From positions 3,908,501-3,972,500 of the forward strand of contig JAKNDB010000087.1 in the NCBI GenBank assembly GCA_024305405.1: a stretch of DNA of 64,000 bases, given 5' to 3'. Under the pieces are notes generated by a model. It was given only the letters and a program-made list of their open reading frames with translations, was not told where the DNA came from and searched no databases. Position numbers and translations under genes: made by a program. Within the stretch, counting starts at the first letter, position 1. Each line of letters opens with the position of its first letter. Shown in pieces: positions 1 through 13,400 of this stretch. The stretch is from Dirofilaria immitis. Lineage: Eukaryota > Nematoda > Chromadorea > Rhabditida > Onchocercidae.

Positions 1-784
1 TAATTATCTATCTGCAAAATATTCTAATCTTTTTTACATTGCGTCGCTGAATTTGCACATTCACATTCCTACTACATTAAAACCCATCTCGAAAAACTTC
101 CAAAATTGTAAAGTTGCAGTAATATATTGTGTAAAGTTCGACTAACAATCTGAGACAGTTGGCAAGCTATAGATCATTACACCCTCTATTTCAAATATAT
201 CTCTCTCCACTCTGATTCTACAGCGCCTCATAGTCGCTATCATTTTAATGGCGCCTTATTTTGCCTTAGGCGTCAATGATCTGATAATAGATACTTTACA
301 ATCTAACACAACGCATCAGATTACTTGGAGGCGCCAGCAAGCTTGCAAAAATTTAGACAAAAAGAAATCATATTAAACTTTTCAAAACTATTCTTTCTAT
401 ACTTCAAGTTTCAATCTATTATTAATGTTTAAATTCGATAAGTAGAGCTGTTATAGTGTGATGAACCAGACGCTGAGTTAAAATTTTTGAATTTTCTATC
501 CATGAATTTCCGAACTATTAAGAACTTTAAATATCGGTGAGTAGATAGAATAAGCTATCAATCGTAAATACATTGATAAAAATAAGATTTAGATTTACTA
601 GAGTTTAACATAGACAATCTGAGTGAGAGGTGAATTAAACAAAATAATTAAGCACTCATCATGAACCTATTTTAAGAGTCAATTTTCATTGAAGAAAATC
701 ACGGATTTTTAGTCAACTTTGTTTCAGAAATTTTAGATTAGCGATTCTTCAAGAGGTAGAAAGTTTGGCATGTCTTTTTCATTT
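1..784. other. AT-rich non-coding stretch
   Basis: I see no open frame with splice-site support, no RNA gene and no repeat here. It lies beyond the 3' end of the hypothetical minus-strand gene that ends at 785. Confidence 0.5.
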
Positions 785-1207
785 TCATAACGAAACTATT
801 AGATTACTATCATATTGTAAAATAAATTGAGGCATGCAAGAAGTGTGAAAAAAGGAAGTTGAATTACTGTATGGTCCATGATGTCTTTGAGATATTGGAA
901 GGCAATTGGAACAAACATATTTTAGAATGTTTTGACACATGAAAACGAGATGCCACCATTCATGTCTCATATCAATTCTCGAAATCTTTAGCAAAAGCTC
1001 ATTTTTGGGAAAACTTAAAAAGAAAACAATGGAAAAGTAGTGAATGAAGGAGCCGGCTAACCTATATGAATGAGCGAGCTTACGGTCGGCCACAATAAAT
1101 AGATCCTTATCACTGCATATCTGATTAAAATTCTTGTTTTTCAATTTTTTAAAATATATCGCTGACATTCTCGAACAGCAATCTATCAAGGTCAGGATAT
1201 CGTCCAT
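785..1207 (-). CDS. hypothetical protein, possibly two exons
   Basis: A 140-codon open frame begins at 1207 with MDDILTLIDCC. Its first ~48 residues are charged and varied rather than AT-biased, which suggests real coding. A plausible donor (AG|GTTAGC, intron from 1061) and an acceptor (TTTTTAAG, ending at 1014) bound a 48-base in-frame segment rich in hydrophobic residues. Both spliced and unspliced forms stay open. The second part carries several cysteines and ends at 785. I do not recognise a family. The upstream side shows no clear trans-splice acceptor, so the start is uncertain. It could also be one or two exons of a larger gene or a chance ORF. Confidence 0.3.
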   Translation of the reverse strand: MDDILTLIDCCSRMSAIYFKKLKNKNFNQICSDKDLFIVADRKLAHSYRLAGSFIHYFSIVFFLSFPKNELLLKISRIDMRHEWWHLVFMCQNILKYVCSNCLPISQRHHGPYSNSTSFFHTSCMPQFILQYDSNLIVSL

Positions 1208-4200
1208 TTTCTTCTACACTGTTAGTTTTCCCTTTCTTCTGAAAGATTTAGATGAATATTATTTCGATCTTTGTTTTACGAAAATTGCATGAAATACAGT
1301 TTTTGTATAAATGCAGTATTCTACCATTTAGTGAAATAATTGTTTCTAAATTTTTAACAAAAACCAAAGAGAAAAAATCTGTAAATCAATCATATTAAAA
1401 ATCATTTTTTATTCAAAAAATATTTAACTCACTATTGCCCGTGAAACTAACTTCAGTAGAAAAAATAATTTTAAATTTATAATTTCAACTTTCATATTTC
1501 GTAAAATTTTTAGTTTCCGTTGAAATATCGATAAATCGAACAAAACGAGATCATTCATGAAATAGTTGAAAATTTTCCGAAATATGTCGAATTAATTACA
1601 ATAGATTGAGTTTTTTGGATAAGTAGTATTTCATATTTTGCATGATTTTTTAGGCTTAAACATTCTTCGAATTCTTTCTACTTCATTTGCAAATAAGAAA
1701 TACTTCTAGCAGTCAAGTTTTCGAACCTTATTGAAATACCGAGAAGATTACTTTTCTAAGAAATTACTTTTCACTTATAAAATTCTTTCGAACATTGCAC
1801 TTACATAGGAGGGACTATCCGATGACAAGAAAATTCGCTTTTGAACGACGATATTTCGCTCTTAAGCAAATAAATTTTTCATCTTTTCGTAGAAAATAAT
1901 GATGATGTATTAATGATTGGTAGACGGAAGGGCGCATCAATGAGTCTGTACTTCTTCTTACCAATGTAAACACTTTCGATTCGATCCACCTAACAAATAG
2001 GAATTTCTCGTAAAATAAACGAACATTTCATTTCATCTCTCTTGGGTGCTAATGATGGTTTCATCTTACGAAATGGAGGCTATTCAAATGATTGATTTAC
2101 GGTAGAAAGGCCATGAAGTATAGGTTTTGGATAATGGCTCTATCGATTACCAACAATTCTAAAAATTTGTGAACGCGAAAAAAAAAATAAATACAAAATT
2201 GAATGATTATACTGCAAGGCTACAGAAAAATTGTTATTGGAAAGATAGCAGGCAAGCTGTTTAAACACTACTATCTCGAAATGATTTAAATAGACATAAC
2301 GTAGGATTGGATTACACTACCAAATTTTGTGCCGATTATCTCCTAAATATTTTAAAATAATCGAATATTTCTGATTCATGCAGAAAATAAATGAGATAAA
2401 CAGTAAATGTAAAGAATATGGGCTGATTTTCACTTTGGATGAGAAAAAGGTTAGGAGCAATAATATGCATAAACCGAATGATTTAATTTGCATAAAATTA
2501 ATTTCAAAGCTCTGATCAATCCTTGATGCTCTCTCATGTCTCTAAAATTTTATTGTTCGTCTATTTGTTATACGATTGTTAGGACATGTCATCATCTCCT
2601 ATCCAGCTGCATCGCCAAGTTGTCTACTACGAATATCACTAAACAAACATCAAGCGTCTATAAAATTTAGGAAATTTTATTCAAATCATTAAAACGACCA
2701 ATTTAAAAGAATGGACACGGTAATCGCTTTGAAGTTCATGGCACTATTCTTTTCATGTTTTATGCTACCGTTCCTACTTGCTATACAGCTGGTTGTCATA
2801 AAACTTGAAATAAACTTTTCCAATTCGATTATCATTAACAGTTGCTTACAAAATTATCCAGAAATTCTCCCGCAAATTCTGAAAAGCAAATTAAATAATA
2901 ATGATTGTTCATGTTTTTAGAGGTAAGTATTTATGGAAATTTTATACAACGCTATTTTTAAAGGAAGACTTTGGACAAGATAGAATGGAAAAAAATGATT
3001 GCAGTACAAAATATAATTAATGCAACTTCGTTTCCTTAGAAATATTATTGAACTCGATGAATTCAACTGAAGTAACGAATCATGAATGTGTCAAATCTTA
3101 CTAGATTGGGTTGGTATTAATAATTCTAAATAATTTTGTTTAGTTATAATTAAATGTTTTATATTATAACCATATCCCAAATATATCCCTTTATATCTTA
3201 AAATAAATGAATAAATTTGGCTTATTTTTTTTAAATTATCGCTGCAATTGTCGTAACTAATAAAACTAACAAAATTTGTAATTAATCAATTTTGAAGATT
3301 TATAAGCAAAAATTTGCTTATATTCGCAATAAATTAAATATATATATAGTGAATTTTAATAAAATAAACGAAATATTTATTCATCAGTTGATATGACGCG
3401 CGAATATAAATAAAGAGATGTTAATGACGAATAAATGAGAATATAACTAGCATTTTGTTCCTTTCGAGCTGATATTTCTCCAGTAAACATCTTTTTAAAT
3501 GATTTAACAAACAAACCAAATTCTTAGTTCAATCAGAAATTCAAAATTTACAGTTTTAACCGTACTATTAGTAAAAAAGTGATATGAAATTTAAATTGAA
3601 GGTTACTTCGTCGATTGATGTTGACAATTAAACATTGCGATTTGAGACATAGATAGCGCGGCTGATCGAAACAGCAATCACCTAATACACCCATATACCA
3701 CAATTTCATCTTTTTACATTTTTTCTTTTTAATAAGTATTTTAAACATTACATAATCAATGATACTACAAATACTTTGTTGGGATTATAATTAGCTGAAA
3801 TAATTAGAATTACCTTCCTTCATATATTTCCAGTACTATTAACTACAAATCATTAGTCATTGTGGAAGAAGATAACTAATTGGAGCAAAATAAAAATTAC
3901 TATAAATTTATTTACTATTTAACTCTCTGGTTCATTTTCTTTTATTTTAACTTTACTTGCTTATTTCGCTAAATTATAATTAAAATGATTATTATTCTAT
4001 GCGCATGATTATAGATGATAATGGGAAAATATAGGCATGGTAGTAGAATAGAAATCAAAATCTTACATTTTTGGGATTCATTTATGATAAATTTCTCGAC
4101 AATTAATGTCCAAGAGTGAAGATCGTGAAGCATCAATTGTATTCAAGGACGATCTGATGGATTGGCGACATCGCGTATAGTAATGGAGACATGGTTACAT

Positions 4201-5189
4201 GCTACCAAAAGTTATCAAATTGCTGAATCTGTACGATGAAAACAAAAGCGGCCTTTCGTCCACCTAAAAATGCTTTTTTTTTTAAAGGAATTGAAATGAA
4301 CGCTTGAATGAACAAGGCATCAGTAGTATTGAAATGATTGATTATAAAGAATTTAAATATGCTCTTTAAACTTAATAATATTCAATGCTTTATTCGACAT
4401 TTATCTCCGACTGTTACTGTGTAAATACTAAACCATGTTCCTATGGTACTTATCCATCCAGCAATTATATAATTTTGAAATAAAAACTTTTTGAAAACTT
4501 TATCTATCATTCGTTAATGGGAAAAGTAATTCTAGAATAATTTATCGGTGCATATAAATTGCTTATTTTCAACAAGGATTCATTTACAAACTATTTATTA
4601 TCAATTGTTTCCGAAATATTTCTCAGAATATTTTTAAGATATGAGATAAAGGTTATCAAGTGGAGTAAAGAACTTTCTGTCATAGAAATCAAAGGCGGCA
4701 CCGTAATTTGAATAAATGAAAGAGTGGTTGTAATACAATATCCGAAGACGATCGACGATGAATGGGTGAAACTAAAATGTGCATCATGAAAGGTTTTGAA
4801 AAAGAAGGAGGTTCTTTGTACCGTAATATACCGCTATCAGAGAGTTCGATCGGCGGTGAATCGTCTTTTCGCGCATAAATTTTCAATTTTTGAAATTGAA
4901 AATGCTTCAATCTTTATCTGCGATGACCTTGAAAAAAGTTATTACTGACTTTTTCTGATTTATCCTAAATTTCCCCAGATTTAATAATATTTTTTCAATA
5001 AGCAATGCCAGAAATCTTGTCAAGAGAGCCACCAGATGGATTTCATTAAACGAAAAAATTATTAATTCATTATCTAGCTAGAATATATAATTTATTGAAT
5101 TCATGTCTTTTACTTTTTTTGAAACTTCGTAATTTTCTGCTAGCAGCACTAATTAGAAATTCATTAAAAAGTAAGGCCTATTTCATACT
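1208..5189. other. gene-poor region with weak ORFs
   Basis: About 4 kb of AT-rich sequence without a recognisable gene, apart from the weak candidate at 2711-2920. A minus-strand open stretch at about 4770-4890 (containing ARKDDSPPIELSDSGILRYK) has coding-like composition but no clear splice context or homologue. Otherwise I see nothing. Confidence 0.45.
2711..2920 (+). CDS. hypothetical short membrane-anchored ORF, possible first exon
   Basis: A 69-codon frame starts MDTVIALKFMAL and has one strong hydrophobic segment (about residues 5-30) that could be a signal anchor. It stops at a TAG immediately followed by a strong donor-like AGGTAAGT at 2920-2927. One extra T in the preceding T run would read through the stop into that donor, and single-base homopolymer errors are common in this window, so it may be the first exon of a longer membrane protein. 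I could not find a convincing second exon. No family assignment is made. Confidence 0.2.
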   Translation: MDTVIALKFMALFFSCFMLPFLLAIQLVVIKLEINFSNSIIINSCLQNYPEILPQILKSKLNNNDCSCF

Positions 5190-5608
5190 TCAGTTTCACT
5201 TAGCTAGATTGTAATAATTAAATTGCAATATTTTTGTAGCATTAAAAATTCTTTTAAGAAATGCAGAAATATTGGAAACTTTTAAACGGCAAAACACTTA
5301 GCAAACATATTGCAATTTTCAAAAAAACGACAAAATCAATTTTAAAATATTTTCTTCATTTTCAAACAATCAGTGGCATTTGATTACTGTGGAATTTCCT
5401 GAATACTTCAGAAGTAAAGAGTCATATCTTCTAAGTTTAAAGATTTTGCGCAGCAAAATTTGTCATTTATTGTGTCGAGTGCTCTTTAATTTCTTCCCTT
5501 TTTCTTAAACATCAATGGATGTTATTTGTGATTCTTCAAAACGCATCATTGTGATTCTGCATATATCTATGGAATTTAATTATTGCAATCTAGCTAAGTG
5601 AAACTTCA
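5190..5608. mobile_element. candidate MITE-like element with terminal inverted repeats
   Basis: The left end (about 5191-5225) reads AGTTTCACTTAGCTAGATTG followed by TAATAATTAAATT. The right end (about 5573-5607) is its reverse complement with about one mismatch. The inverted repeats are roughly 30-35 bp long and about 420 bp apart, with AT-rich non-coding sequence between. This is the shape of a miniature inverted-repeat transposable element. I see no obvious long target-site duplication and cannot test copy number, so the class is unknown. Confidence 0.5.
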
Positions 5609-7240
5609 ATCTCAGATATTACTGAATAGGTAAAAATCACCAGAAAACACTTGCGATGCTCCGAAAAATATATCAAGCTTTGAATTCCAAAATTCATATT
5701 AGGTTGTTTACTTAATGTGTAATGCAGTTCGCTTACTATAATAATTATACATCTAACAAGGGCAGGACAGGAAGCGCATTATTAAAAGAGCACTCTTATT
5801 TTGGTATGTTGTTTTATCATGATAAATTCCATTTTAACATGTTATAAATTTAAAAATGATAAAAACCACACTATAATAATATTGATGTTAAAAATGATAT
5901 ATTTGAGACTGAAATATTGCAATCAAAATTGAGTATGAAAATTGCTCATTAAGCAACTAATTAATATTTATTGTGTTGAAAAAGAGATCACACAATAGAA
6001 ATGAAGTACAGTGATCATTTTAAATTATTCCTTAAGTGATTACACAATCCAGAGATTAATCATATCCGTAATTGATTAAGAAAATTTGTGACCTGATTAA
6101 ATAATGCTTGGAATTCTATGTGATGTACATCTAAAGATTGAATGTTGAAAAAAGAGCCATTCCTGCAAAAAATAAAAAAGCATAAAATAAGTTGCTGTTT
6201 CTAGTTATTGATTGTTGAAGAAAAAACCAATCTTCATGTATAAATTGATTGATAATATTTTTTATGATTATTTTCTTCTTATCTCTAACCTATGCCTTAA
6301 ATTCACAACTACTAATCAGTCTCTCCACAAACTTATATCTTCCTAAATTTCATTTGATATTCAGAAAATAAAATTAATTTACCGATTCGATCGAAGAGGT
6401 ATGTGAACGATTTCCATAGCAACAATATACCAATGCACTTACGTGCAGTATCTAGTCATGCTTAATAATTCGAGCAAAGTTTTTTTTGTTGTTGGCTAAA
6501 ATGAATAAAAGTATTTTTATGTACATCTTTCTTTGAAGTGACAAATGATACTTCGAATTATTATCAGTTTGAAACTATATTTTAATGGTGCTAATGATGC
6601 TGTTATCAAAATGCTTAAACGCTTCTGATAATTGTAGTTTGCTTTTGTTGGTTGTATCAGCTTTTTATTATGATAAATTGTAATTTTTCCAATATAAATG
6701 TAATAAATAATGCAATTGAACAACAATCTATTCACATTTTAAAATACAGCAGTCTTGTATTTCTGATAATAACATTTTTTTCAATAATAAATTTGATAGC
6801 TTTATCCATTTTTAAAATGATAGTTAGGGAGTGCATTTCAATACAACTTATTATCCAAAATAGTTTGCAATTCAGGAAAGAATATCAGTTTCATACTTTT
6901 GAAAATGTAAAAAAATTAGCTGATATCTCAAGACCTTCTGGCCGTCTGGCGTTCAGTTGTCGCAAAATAACTATTAGTAGTTCTCATTTTTGAACCTATT
7001 TTAAACATTGCACTTTTTTTTTTCAAATAATCAAACTAATGACTACTTAATCTACATATCTTTCTAACATCTACTTTTGCTATGCTATCCGATTTACATA
7101 GATTGTTAGATTTTTAGTAGAACATAAAAAGTATGTGTGTATTTGCATGTCAAAACATTTATACTTGATCAAGTATAACTTTTTTTTAAATATTATTTCA
7201 ATTATTGCTTTATATATTACTAATTAATATATGTTTCCAT
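5609..7240. other. AT-rich intergenic stretch upstream of the WDR31 gene
   Basis: Nothing clearly coding. Overlapping ORFs on both strands around 6517-6993 are dominated by Ile, Asn, Phe and Lys, as expected from random AT-rich sequence, and neither has splice-site or motif support. Confidence 0.5.
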
Positions 7241-7245
7241 TGCAG
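7241..7245 (+). promoter_or_regulatory. probable trans-splice acceptor of the WDR31 gene
   Basis: TTTCCATTGCAG, ending at 7245, lies 86 bases upstream of the WDR31 start with no coding exon before it. This fits a spliced-leader acceptor, although a 5' UTR intron is also possible. Confidence 0.45.
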
Positions 7246-7331
7246 CAAAGAATGGAATGAGTATCCGATCTGATCACACGTAGTTTGCCGTAATTTCTAC
7301 TGAATGTTGAACATTTCTTTTCTATCTTGTA

Positions 7332-8104
7332 ATGGGCAACAGCTATACTCATTTAGCTACACAAGATCCATCTGAACTACTGCCACCTTCAGCAGCAATT
7401 GGGACGGATATCTCGAAACTACAGAAATGGACCACTCGGTTTACTAGTACTAATCATACATCACGTATCAAAATGTATAAATTTCCTGAGCAGACTTTTC
7501 TAGAAAAAATTTACTTTATTGGAAATCAATTGATGAAAGCTAACAATCCATAATTTGTAGAACTTATTGGTTATTTCAAAGAAATTTGGTCTCGACACTT
7601 TTGAAATATATCATACTAGAATGCATCTCCGAAATTTTAAGGATTTTCAAATGAAATTATCGTTATTTGGCCATCAGTAGATCCAGAAAATCTTTACAAT
7701 TTGATCATACATAGCGTCATGAAAATGATGCCTAATTTATACTTAATTTATATGCCTTATTAATTCTGGCTTCTTTCGCTTTAAAAATACAGGACTAGGA
7801 ACATGAAGCAAATCATTTAGATCCAGAAGTATATCACATGTAAAGACATAAATCCAATTATACATGCTCCTGTCCATAGCGATGCTATTGGAGCATTAGC
7901 ACCAGTTAGGCCTGGCATAGTGCTTAGTGGAGGCCGTGATAAGGTTCGTTCTTTTAATTGCTTTATTTTTTAATTTATTGTGGAATTTATCTTTTTAGAT
8001 AAAATTAATTAATGAAATATATTACAGCTCATAGCGCTCAATAACATAGACACGGGAAAATGTATTCTTCGATGGTATGGCCACGAGAAGGAAGTCACTA
8101 AGGT

Positions 8105-8135
<31 letters not shown>

Positions 8136-10473
8136 TCAAGGTTGCATAAAACATCAAAATTTAAGCATACAATTTCCCTTATAAAGTTATTATCAATTGT
8201 TAGATTACATGGAAGAATTGGCATAAATATCCTTTTTCTGTTACTGCAAATGAAAAAATGAAATTGGAAATATTATAATTTCCGATCAAATTACAAATCG
8301 CAAATTTACCACTTTTTAATTGCTTGTTTGAGACTTGCTTTTCTCAACTAAGATGGCAATATTTATCGCTCATTAACAGTGAAATTATTTATTTTTCTCC
8401 TGCAATACACATGCTCTTTCATAAATTGTTCGTTGCGTATATCACAACTCTATCAGATACGTAATATGTGAATATGAATACGTAAATACGTAAGTAATGC
8501 GAATATGAATGTACATATAGATGAACGTGTAAATCCTTGTTCACTTTTGTAACTCACGTCCAAAGTACATATCGTTTTCTTCATATTAATGTAAGAAAAT
8601 AGGCATTATAAAGCAGTTCATTTATAAAATTACAGGCCTAATAGAGAAAAGTGCTTTCTTTTCTATCTTCATAAACTGAAAACGAAAGTTCAAAGGTTAC
8701 TGCAGATCGCATACCGGAATTCATTTGCAAAACATTTTATTCTCAGTGGATCAAGAGATTCTCAAATCAGATTATGGCAGTTCGATAGTCCAAATACCTT
8801 GCGTATCTTCTCAGGACATCAGATGAGCATCGGTGGATTGGCCATGGTCGATCGTGAGTAATTCTTTAACACATAAAGCCTTTCAAAAAAAACAAAGAGA
8901 ACTGCAATCTTCGATAAAATATTTCTAAAGATGGAATATCAAAAAATTAAGCTTATAAAATCATGATATCAAAGTTGCAGAAACGAAATTTATCTCGGGA
9001 GCACGAGATGCCACTTTGCGACTATGGGATCTCGAAACGGGTGCTTGCTTATGTGCTGCTCGACATTCCAGGAATTTAGTAGTCATTTGTTTTTCACTCG
9101 TAAACTAAAATTTAACGACAAGCTCTCTTGTTTTATCACTCCTAATTTTCTAATTTTCTATGTTGGAACAAATATTCGATTTCATTTAAAAAACACAAAA
9201 CTTCTTCATACTTTTTCCCAAAAAATTCCTTGAAGAATGCTATATAAGTTACAGGTTACTCACATATCACATTGCAATATTAATAATTTACTCGCCCAGT
9301 CTTCAGAAGACAAACAACTGAAGTAAGCTTTCTGAATTTCCAATTTCTGGCTCTATTAATTTTTCTTTTTCTACTCTATAAAATTTATGGAAAATTATTC
9401 AATACTGCTGTTTAGCATGAAGATGAATTAGATACAAACAAGTTCCAATAATTTCGAACTAAATCTGTGTTTTCTATTGAATGTTATTGCAGAATCTGGG
9501 ACAGCTGCAATCTCTGTCTTGCGTTTCAGTTCCCAATGAAAAGTCACATACTTACACATTGCGATTTTTACCGGATGGTAATTATTGTATTACATCAAGC
9601 AATGGTTTTAACGGCGATGGATGCGAAATTACGGTAAAACTTATTGCATAATTTTAAAAATATGTGAAATAGTAATGTCATATTCTTATTCTGTCTTCTT
9701 TGATCTCATTCACTTGCTAATTCAGCATTCGGAAATTCCAGTCATTTTCGAAAAGTCCAATAAGATAAACAAAAATAACTTTTAACTTTGATCAATTCAA
9801 TATGCAAACTTGTTTATTCTAATAATTCTAGCTATGGGACATTCGACAGCAGAAGATGATGCTCGAATATCATGGGCATGAAGAATCCGTAAGCTGTACT
9901 ATTTTCTTCCACAGCAGGTAACTTCGAAACGTATGCTGTTGAGTGTTTCAGCTGACCATACTGCACGATTATGGAATGTAGATGATGGAAGTAAGTTTCT
10001 TTCTTATATTGCTTCTATGACAATTCTGATTTAAATTTTTGATCTAAATTCCTGCACATCACAGATGATATAAATCATTGATAGCTTATAGCATTATATG
10101 TGCTATTCATTTAATCGTTTTAATTCAAATGGACTTCAGAAAGTTCCTTTCTTATCACATCATCGTTTCAGGTTGTCTATGGAGCGAACTCATACCAACG
10201 GCATCAGATCTACTAGCATGTGTAGGCTTCAGGGATGGAAAGTAAGATTATATATTTAATTTTCTTATCTTCTTATCAGATATTTTAAAGTTCAATTATA
10301 CTGAAATAGATTGAAAGCGAATGAAATTGATTTAAATTTACAAACTTTATAGCATCGTTGTTAGTGGGTTGAATGCTACTTTTTGTCATTTGCGGATTCT
10401 CAGTCGTGCTGCTCGTCCTTATCTGGAATGCATTTCTGCGCAGTCTCATGCACGATATTCAATAAGTCCCTAA
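7332..10473 (+). CDS. wdr-31: WD-repeat protein, WDR31 orthologue
   Basis: This is a WD40 beta-propeller protein. Family members act at cilia, where nematode WDR-31 works with ELMOD and RP2 proteins in intraflagellar transport and BBSome recruitment. Recognition rests on WDR31-type signatures in order: LSGGRDK, HEKEVTK, SGSRDSQIRLW, SGARDATLRLWD, QSSEDKQLKIWDS, SNGFNGDGCEITLWDIRQ and SADHTARLWN. The start MGNSYTH matches the Met-Gly start of WDR31 and could be N-myristoylated. Exons with matching phases are 7821-7943, 8028-8102, 8706-8853, 8981-9078, 9255-9322, 9493-9633, 9832-9990, 10172-10241 and 10353-10473. The end of the first exon (from 7332) is unresolved. Two single-base breaks interrupt the frame: one in the T5 run at 9565-9569, and one at about 9915-9920, between the segments SVSCTIFF and VTSKRMLLSVSADH. 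Both sides of each break remain WDR31-like, so sequence error is more likely than a pseudogene. Confidence 0.88.
8111..8136. repeat. AT dinucleotide microsatellite
   Basis: An (AT)n tract of about 12 units just inside the third intron of the WDR31 gene. Confidence 0.9.
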
Positions 10474-13400
10474 TTTTGCATATTTTTCGATGATTCACAA
10501 CTTCTTATTTTTACGTTCATTTATTCTGTTATAAAATAATATCACAGCTTAACATTCTTATTTCTGGTGTACGCTAATAGTAAACGATCTCATTGAAATT
10601 GATTTCGATAGATCAAGAACAAGTTGAAAAAGCTATAAAGTATGATTATAATTTAAATTGCTTATTATTTAGTGCTTATTTTAAAATAAATATTATAAAT
10701 TTCCAAAATTAGGAACATATAGTTCGCCAAAAAAAAAAAAATTAAATTGTATTTCAAGCAGTTGCTCAGAAAAGAACAATAATGATTTGAGTAAATTTGG
10801 AAAAAAAAGAGAAATTAATTGAATGAAAAAAATTTTTATTTATAAATAAATCATGAAGAATTGCTATTCGTAATAATTATAAATTATTTAAACAAAGAAA
10901 ATTGTAATTATAAATTATAAAATTGAGGAAAGAAAAACTCTCTGAAATGTTAAAATTTCTCAGCATAAGTATAACACATTGTTCACACGAACGAAAACAT
11001 GTTTAGCTACAAACTCTTCGATAAAGGATTTTTATTTCCAAAATAATATCACTTTGAAACCCATCGAATTATAACATCTTGAAAATAATAGTGAGATACT
11101 AAATTATAGAAATTGAATTAATACCAAATTTCAATCTAAAGAAATAAAAAAGGATTGAAGAGATATTCGGAGAGCGCATATTCGAATAACTATTTATTAA
11201 GCTTCGTTTTTATAATGGTCTCATACTACTGATCAACGAAAATGTTTGATTGCGGCATTCAATTGACAGTATTTCAAAAATGGATTATTACCAAATTATT
11301 GTAACTATAAAGTTTTCGATAGTGCCTATCTCTCCCTAGAAATTAAGTTGGAACAAAGATTTAAGTTTGAGCTTTAAACTTTGAAGTCAATTAATCTATT
11401 CTGAACTTGGTAAAATATCATAATAACGATTGGTAATATTGCTTTATTAAATGGTTAATATGAATAGAAATCAATGTAAACTGTTATATCCAAAGATAAC
11501 AATTCCCATTTTCGGCGAACAGTTGGCTTTACTGATCTGTCGAATATCAGTTAAAGAAAACGACATGGGGATAATTATTTAATACATTGAAAATTTAGAA
11601 ATTCAGTTAAATTTGAATTGAAATTTAGATTGAATGAATAATCTTACGGGATGAATGTGAAATTTGAAATAAAACTTGACATAAAGATTTTATGTCCCAT
11701 GGCGATTTAGCAAAACAAATATGATAGAATTTTTAAGTAAATTTGAAATGAATCTTTGCCAATGATATCATCTACACTTAAATATTTGATAACAGAATGG
11801 ATTAGGCAAAATCGAAATATCCATGGACATGTACATGATATATCTACCGATATATTGTGTATAATTAATTTAATTTACATATCAATACTTCATACTTCTT
11901 AAGTTCAATTTGACTGGATTTGAAATTCATCAATCTTTTCATATTTTTCAAATTTCTTGATCGTACGAAATCATAATTAAATAGTAATTTTTCATTGATC
12001 AAATTTTTATCATCTTCTCTTCACCTTTCTCTACCACTGAACATGCAACAAAGCGAATTCGTTATTTTTCGCTGATTAAATCGACCGATAAGACATTTAA
12101 ACTTCAGGAAATGAAAAATTGACTTTTCTCCAAAATTCTGAAATATTTGTAGGAAAAGAAATGAAATGAAATATTTTTTTGTCGATTGTGCTTGTACTTT
12201 GATAGGAGAAATGATCTTTGCCATGATTCGATGTCAGATATTTTAACAGATAAAAGTGTGACTTAAACTGCTCAACAACTATCACTTTTGTTTGCAAATC
12301 TATTATTATTCAAACAAATCATTTCAATTTAATGCATCGCACTTTTAATTGCATCCTTATGTACCTTAAATTAAAAAAAATTAAATCAATTTTGTGCCTC
12401 ATATTCTCATAATCCAACTCATGTAACGATTCTAAAATGATTAGTGCTATACAGATATTAATCGGATTTCAACTGGCCGAATAAAACTTAATCGTTCTAA
12501 TAATACTAAAAGGGTGGCAGCAGTGTAGATCTAAAAATTAATTATATTTCCATTATTCAGTATAATAGGCACTTCAATGGAATGATGGTCTGGTTGACTA
12601 GATGTTGACAATTTCCTCGCCGTTTAACTAATTGTTTAGTAATACTGCTAATATTTAAGACGGCGGAAATCAAAATTTGTTTTCCAAAAATTGAATTCTA
12701 TTTAAATTCAAAGTATGCTGGAGAGCTATTTTTCTTTTAAAAAACGTATGAAATACAAGAGGTGAAAAATATAGAGAAATACTCGGGAGTCATTTGGTCA
12801 TACTTTTTTTAAATACTTGGAACTAAAAATAAGAATATAATTGAAAAATTTGGTCAGGTAGAAATGATGAATCAACCTTTCGCTATCTAAGACTTGTTAA
12901 TTGTAATTCTCTTCTTCAATCGCATATATCAACATAATGTATATTTAATTTTTTCATTCCAATCGGTATTTCAATTAATTGCCAACTGATCGCATCCATG
13001 GCAAAGTGGAAAATATCTAATAAATATAAACTTTGAATTTTATAAACACTTTACATGTAAAAATAAACAAATGGTAATGACCAAGAAATGAGTGCCCAAA
13101 GCCTGACAATACCAGCCCAAACCCTAATATATTTTAGAATAGCAAGAATGAAATTTGAAAAATTTTCTCGTAAAAAACTTTTAAGGTTATCTCAAATCTG
13201 GCAGTATTTCATTTTTAATTGGTATCGATTTCAAAATTTGCGATTATGTTCAGTGAATGTTATATAAAATTAAAATAATTTTCTATATTATACAGTTCCC
13301 AAAAAAATTTCTTCATTATACAAAATAAATAATGTAATATTCAATTCCATGTTGTAAGCAGATTGAATATAAATTGATGTTAAATGTATCATCCATTTAA

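Noticed and set aside
4689..4910. Minus-strand 73-codon ORF
   Set aside because: Part of it looks coding-like, but no start context, splice partner or family could be shown.
6517..6993. Overlapping ORFs of 72 and 113 codons on opposite strands
   Set aside because: Composition is Ile/Asn/Phe/Lys-rich, as expected by chance in AT-rich DNA; no splice sites or motifs.
9904..9919. Very short 26-base GT-AG intron in the WDR31 gene (9896 onward)
   Set aside because: It would remove conserved WD residues (SVSCTIFF) and is below plausible nematode intron size; a one-base sequencing gap explains the frame change better.
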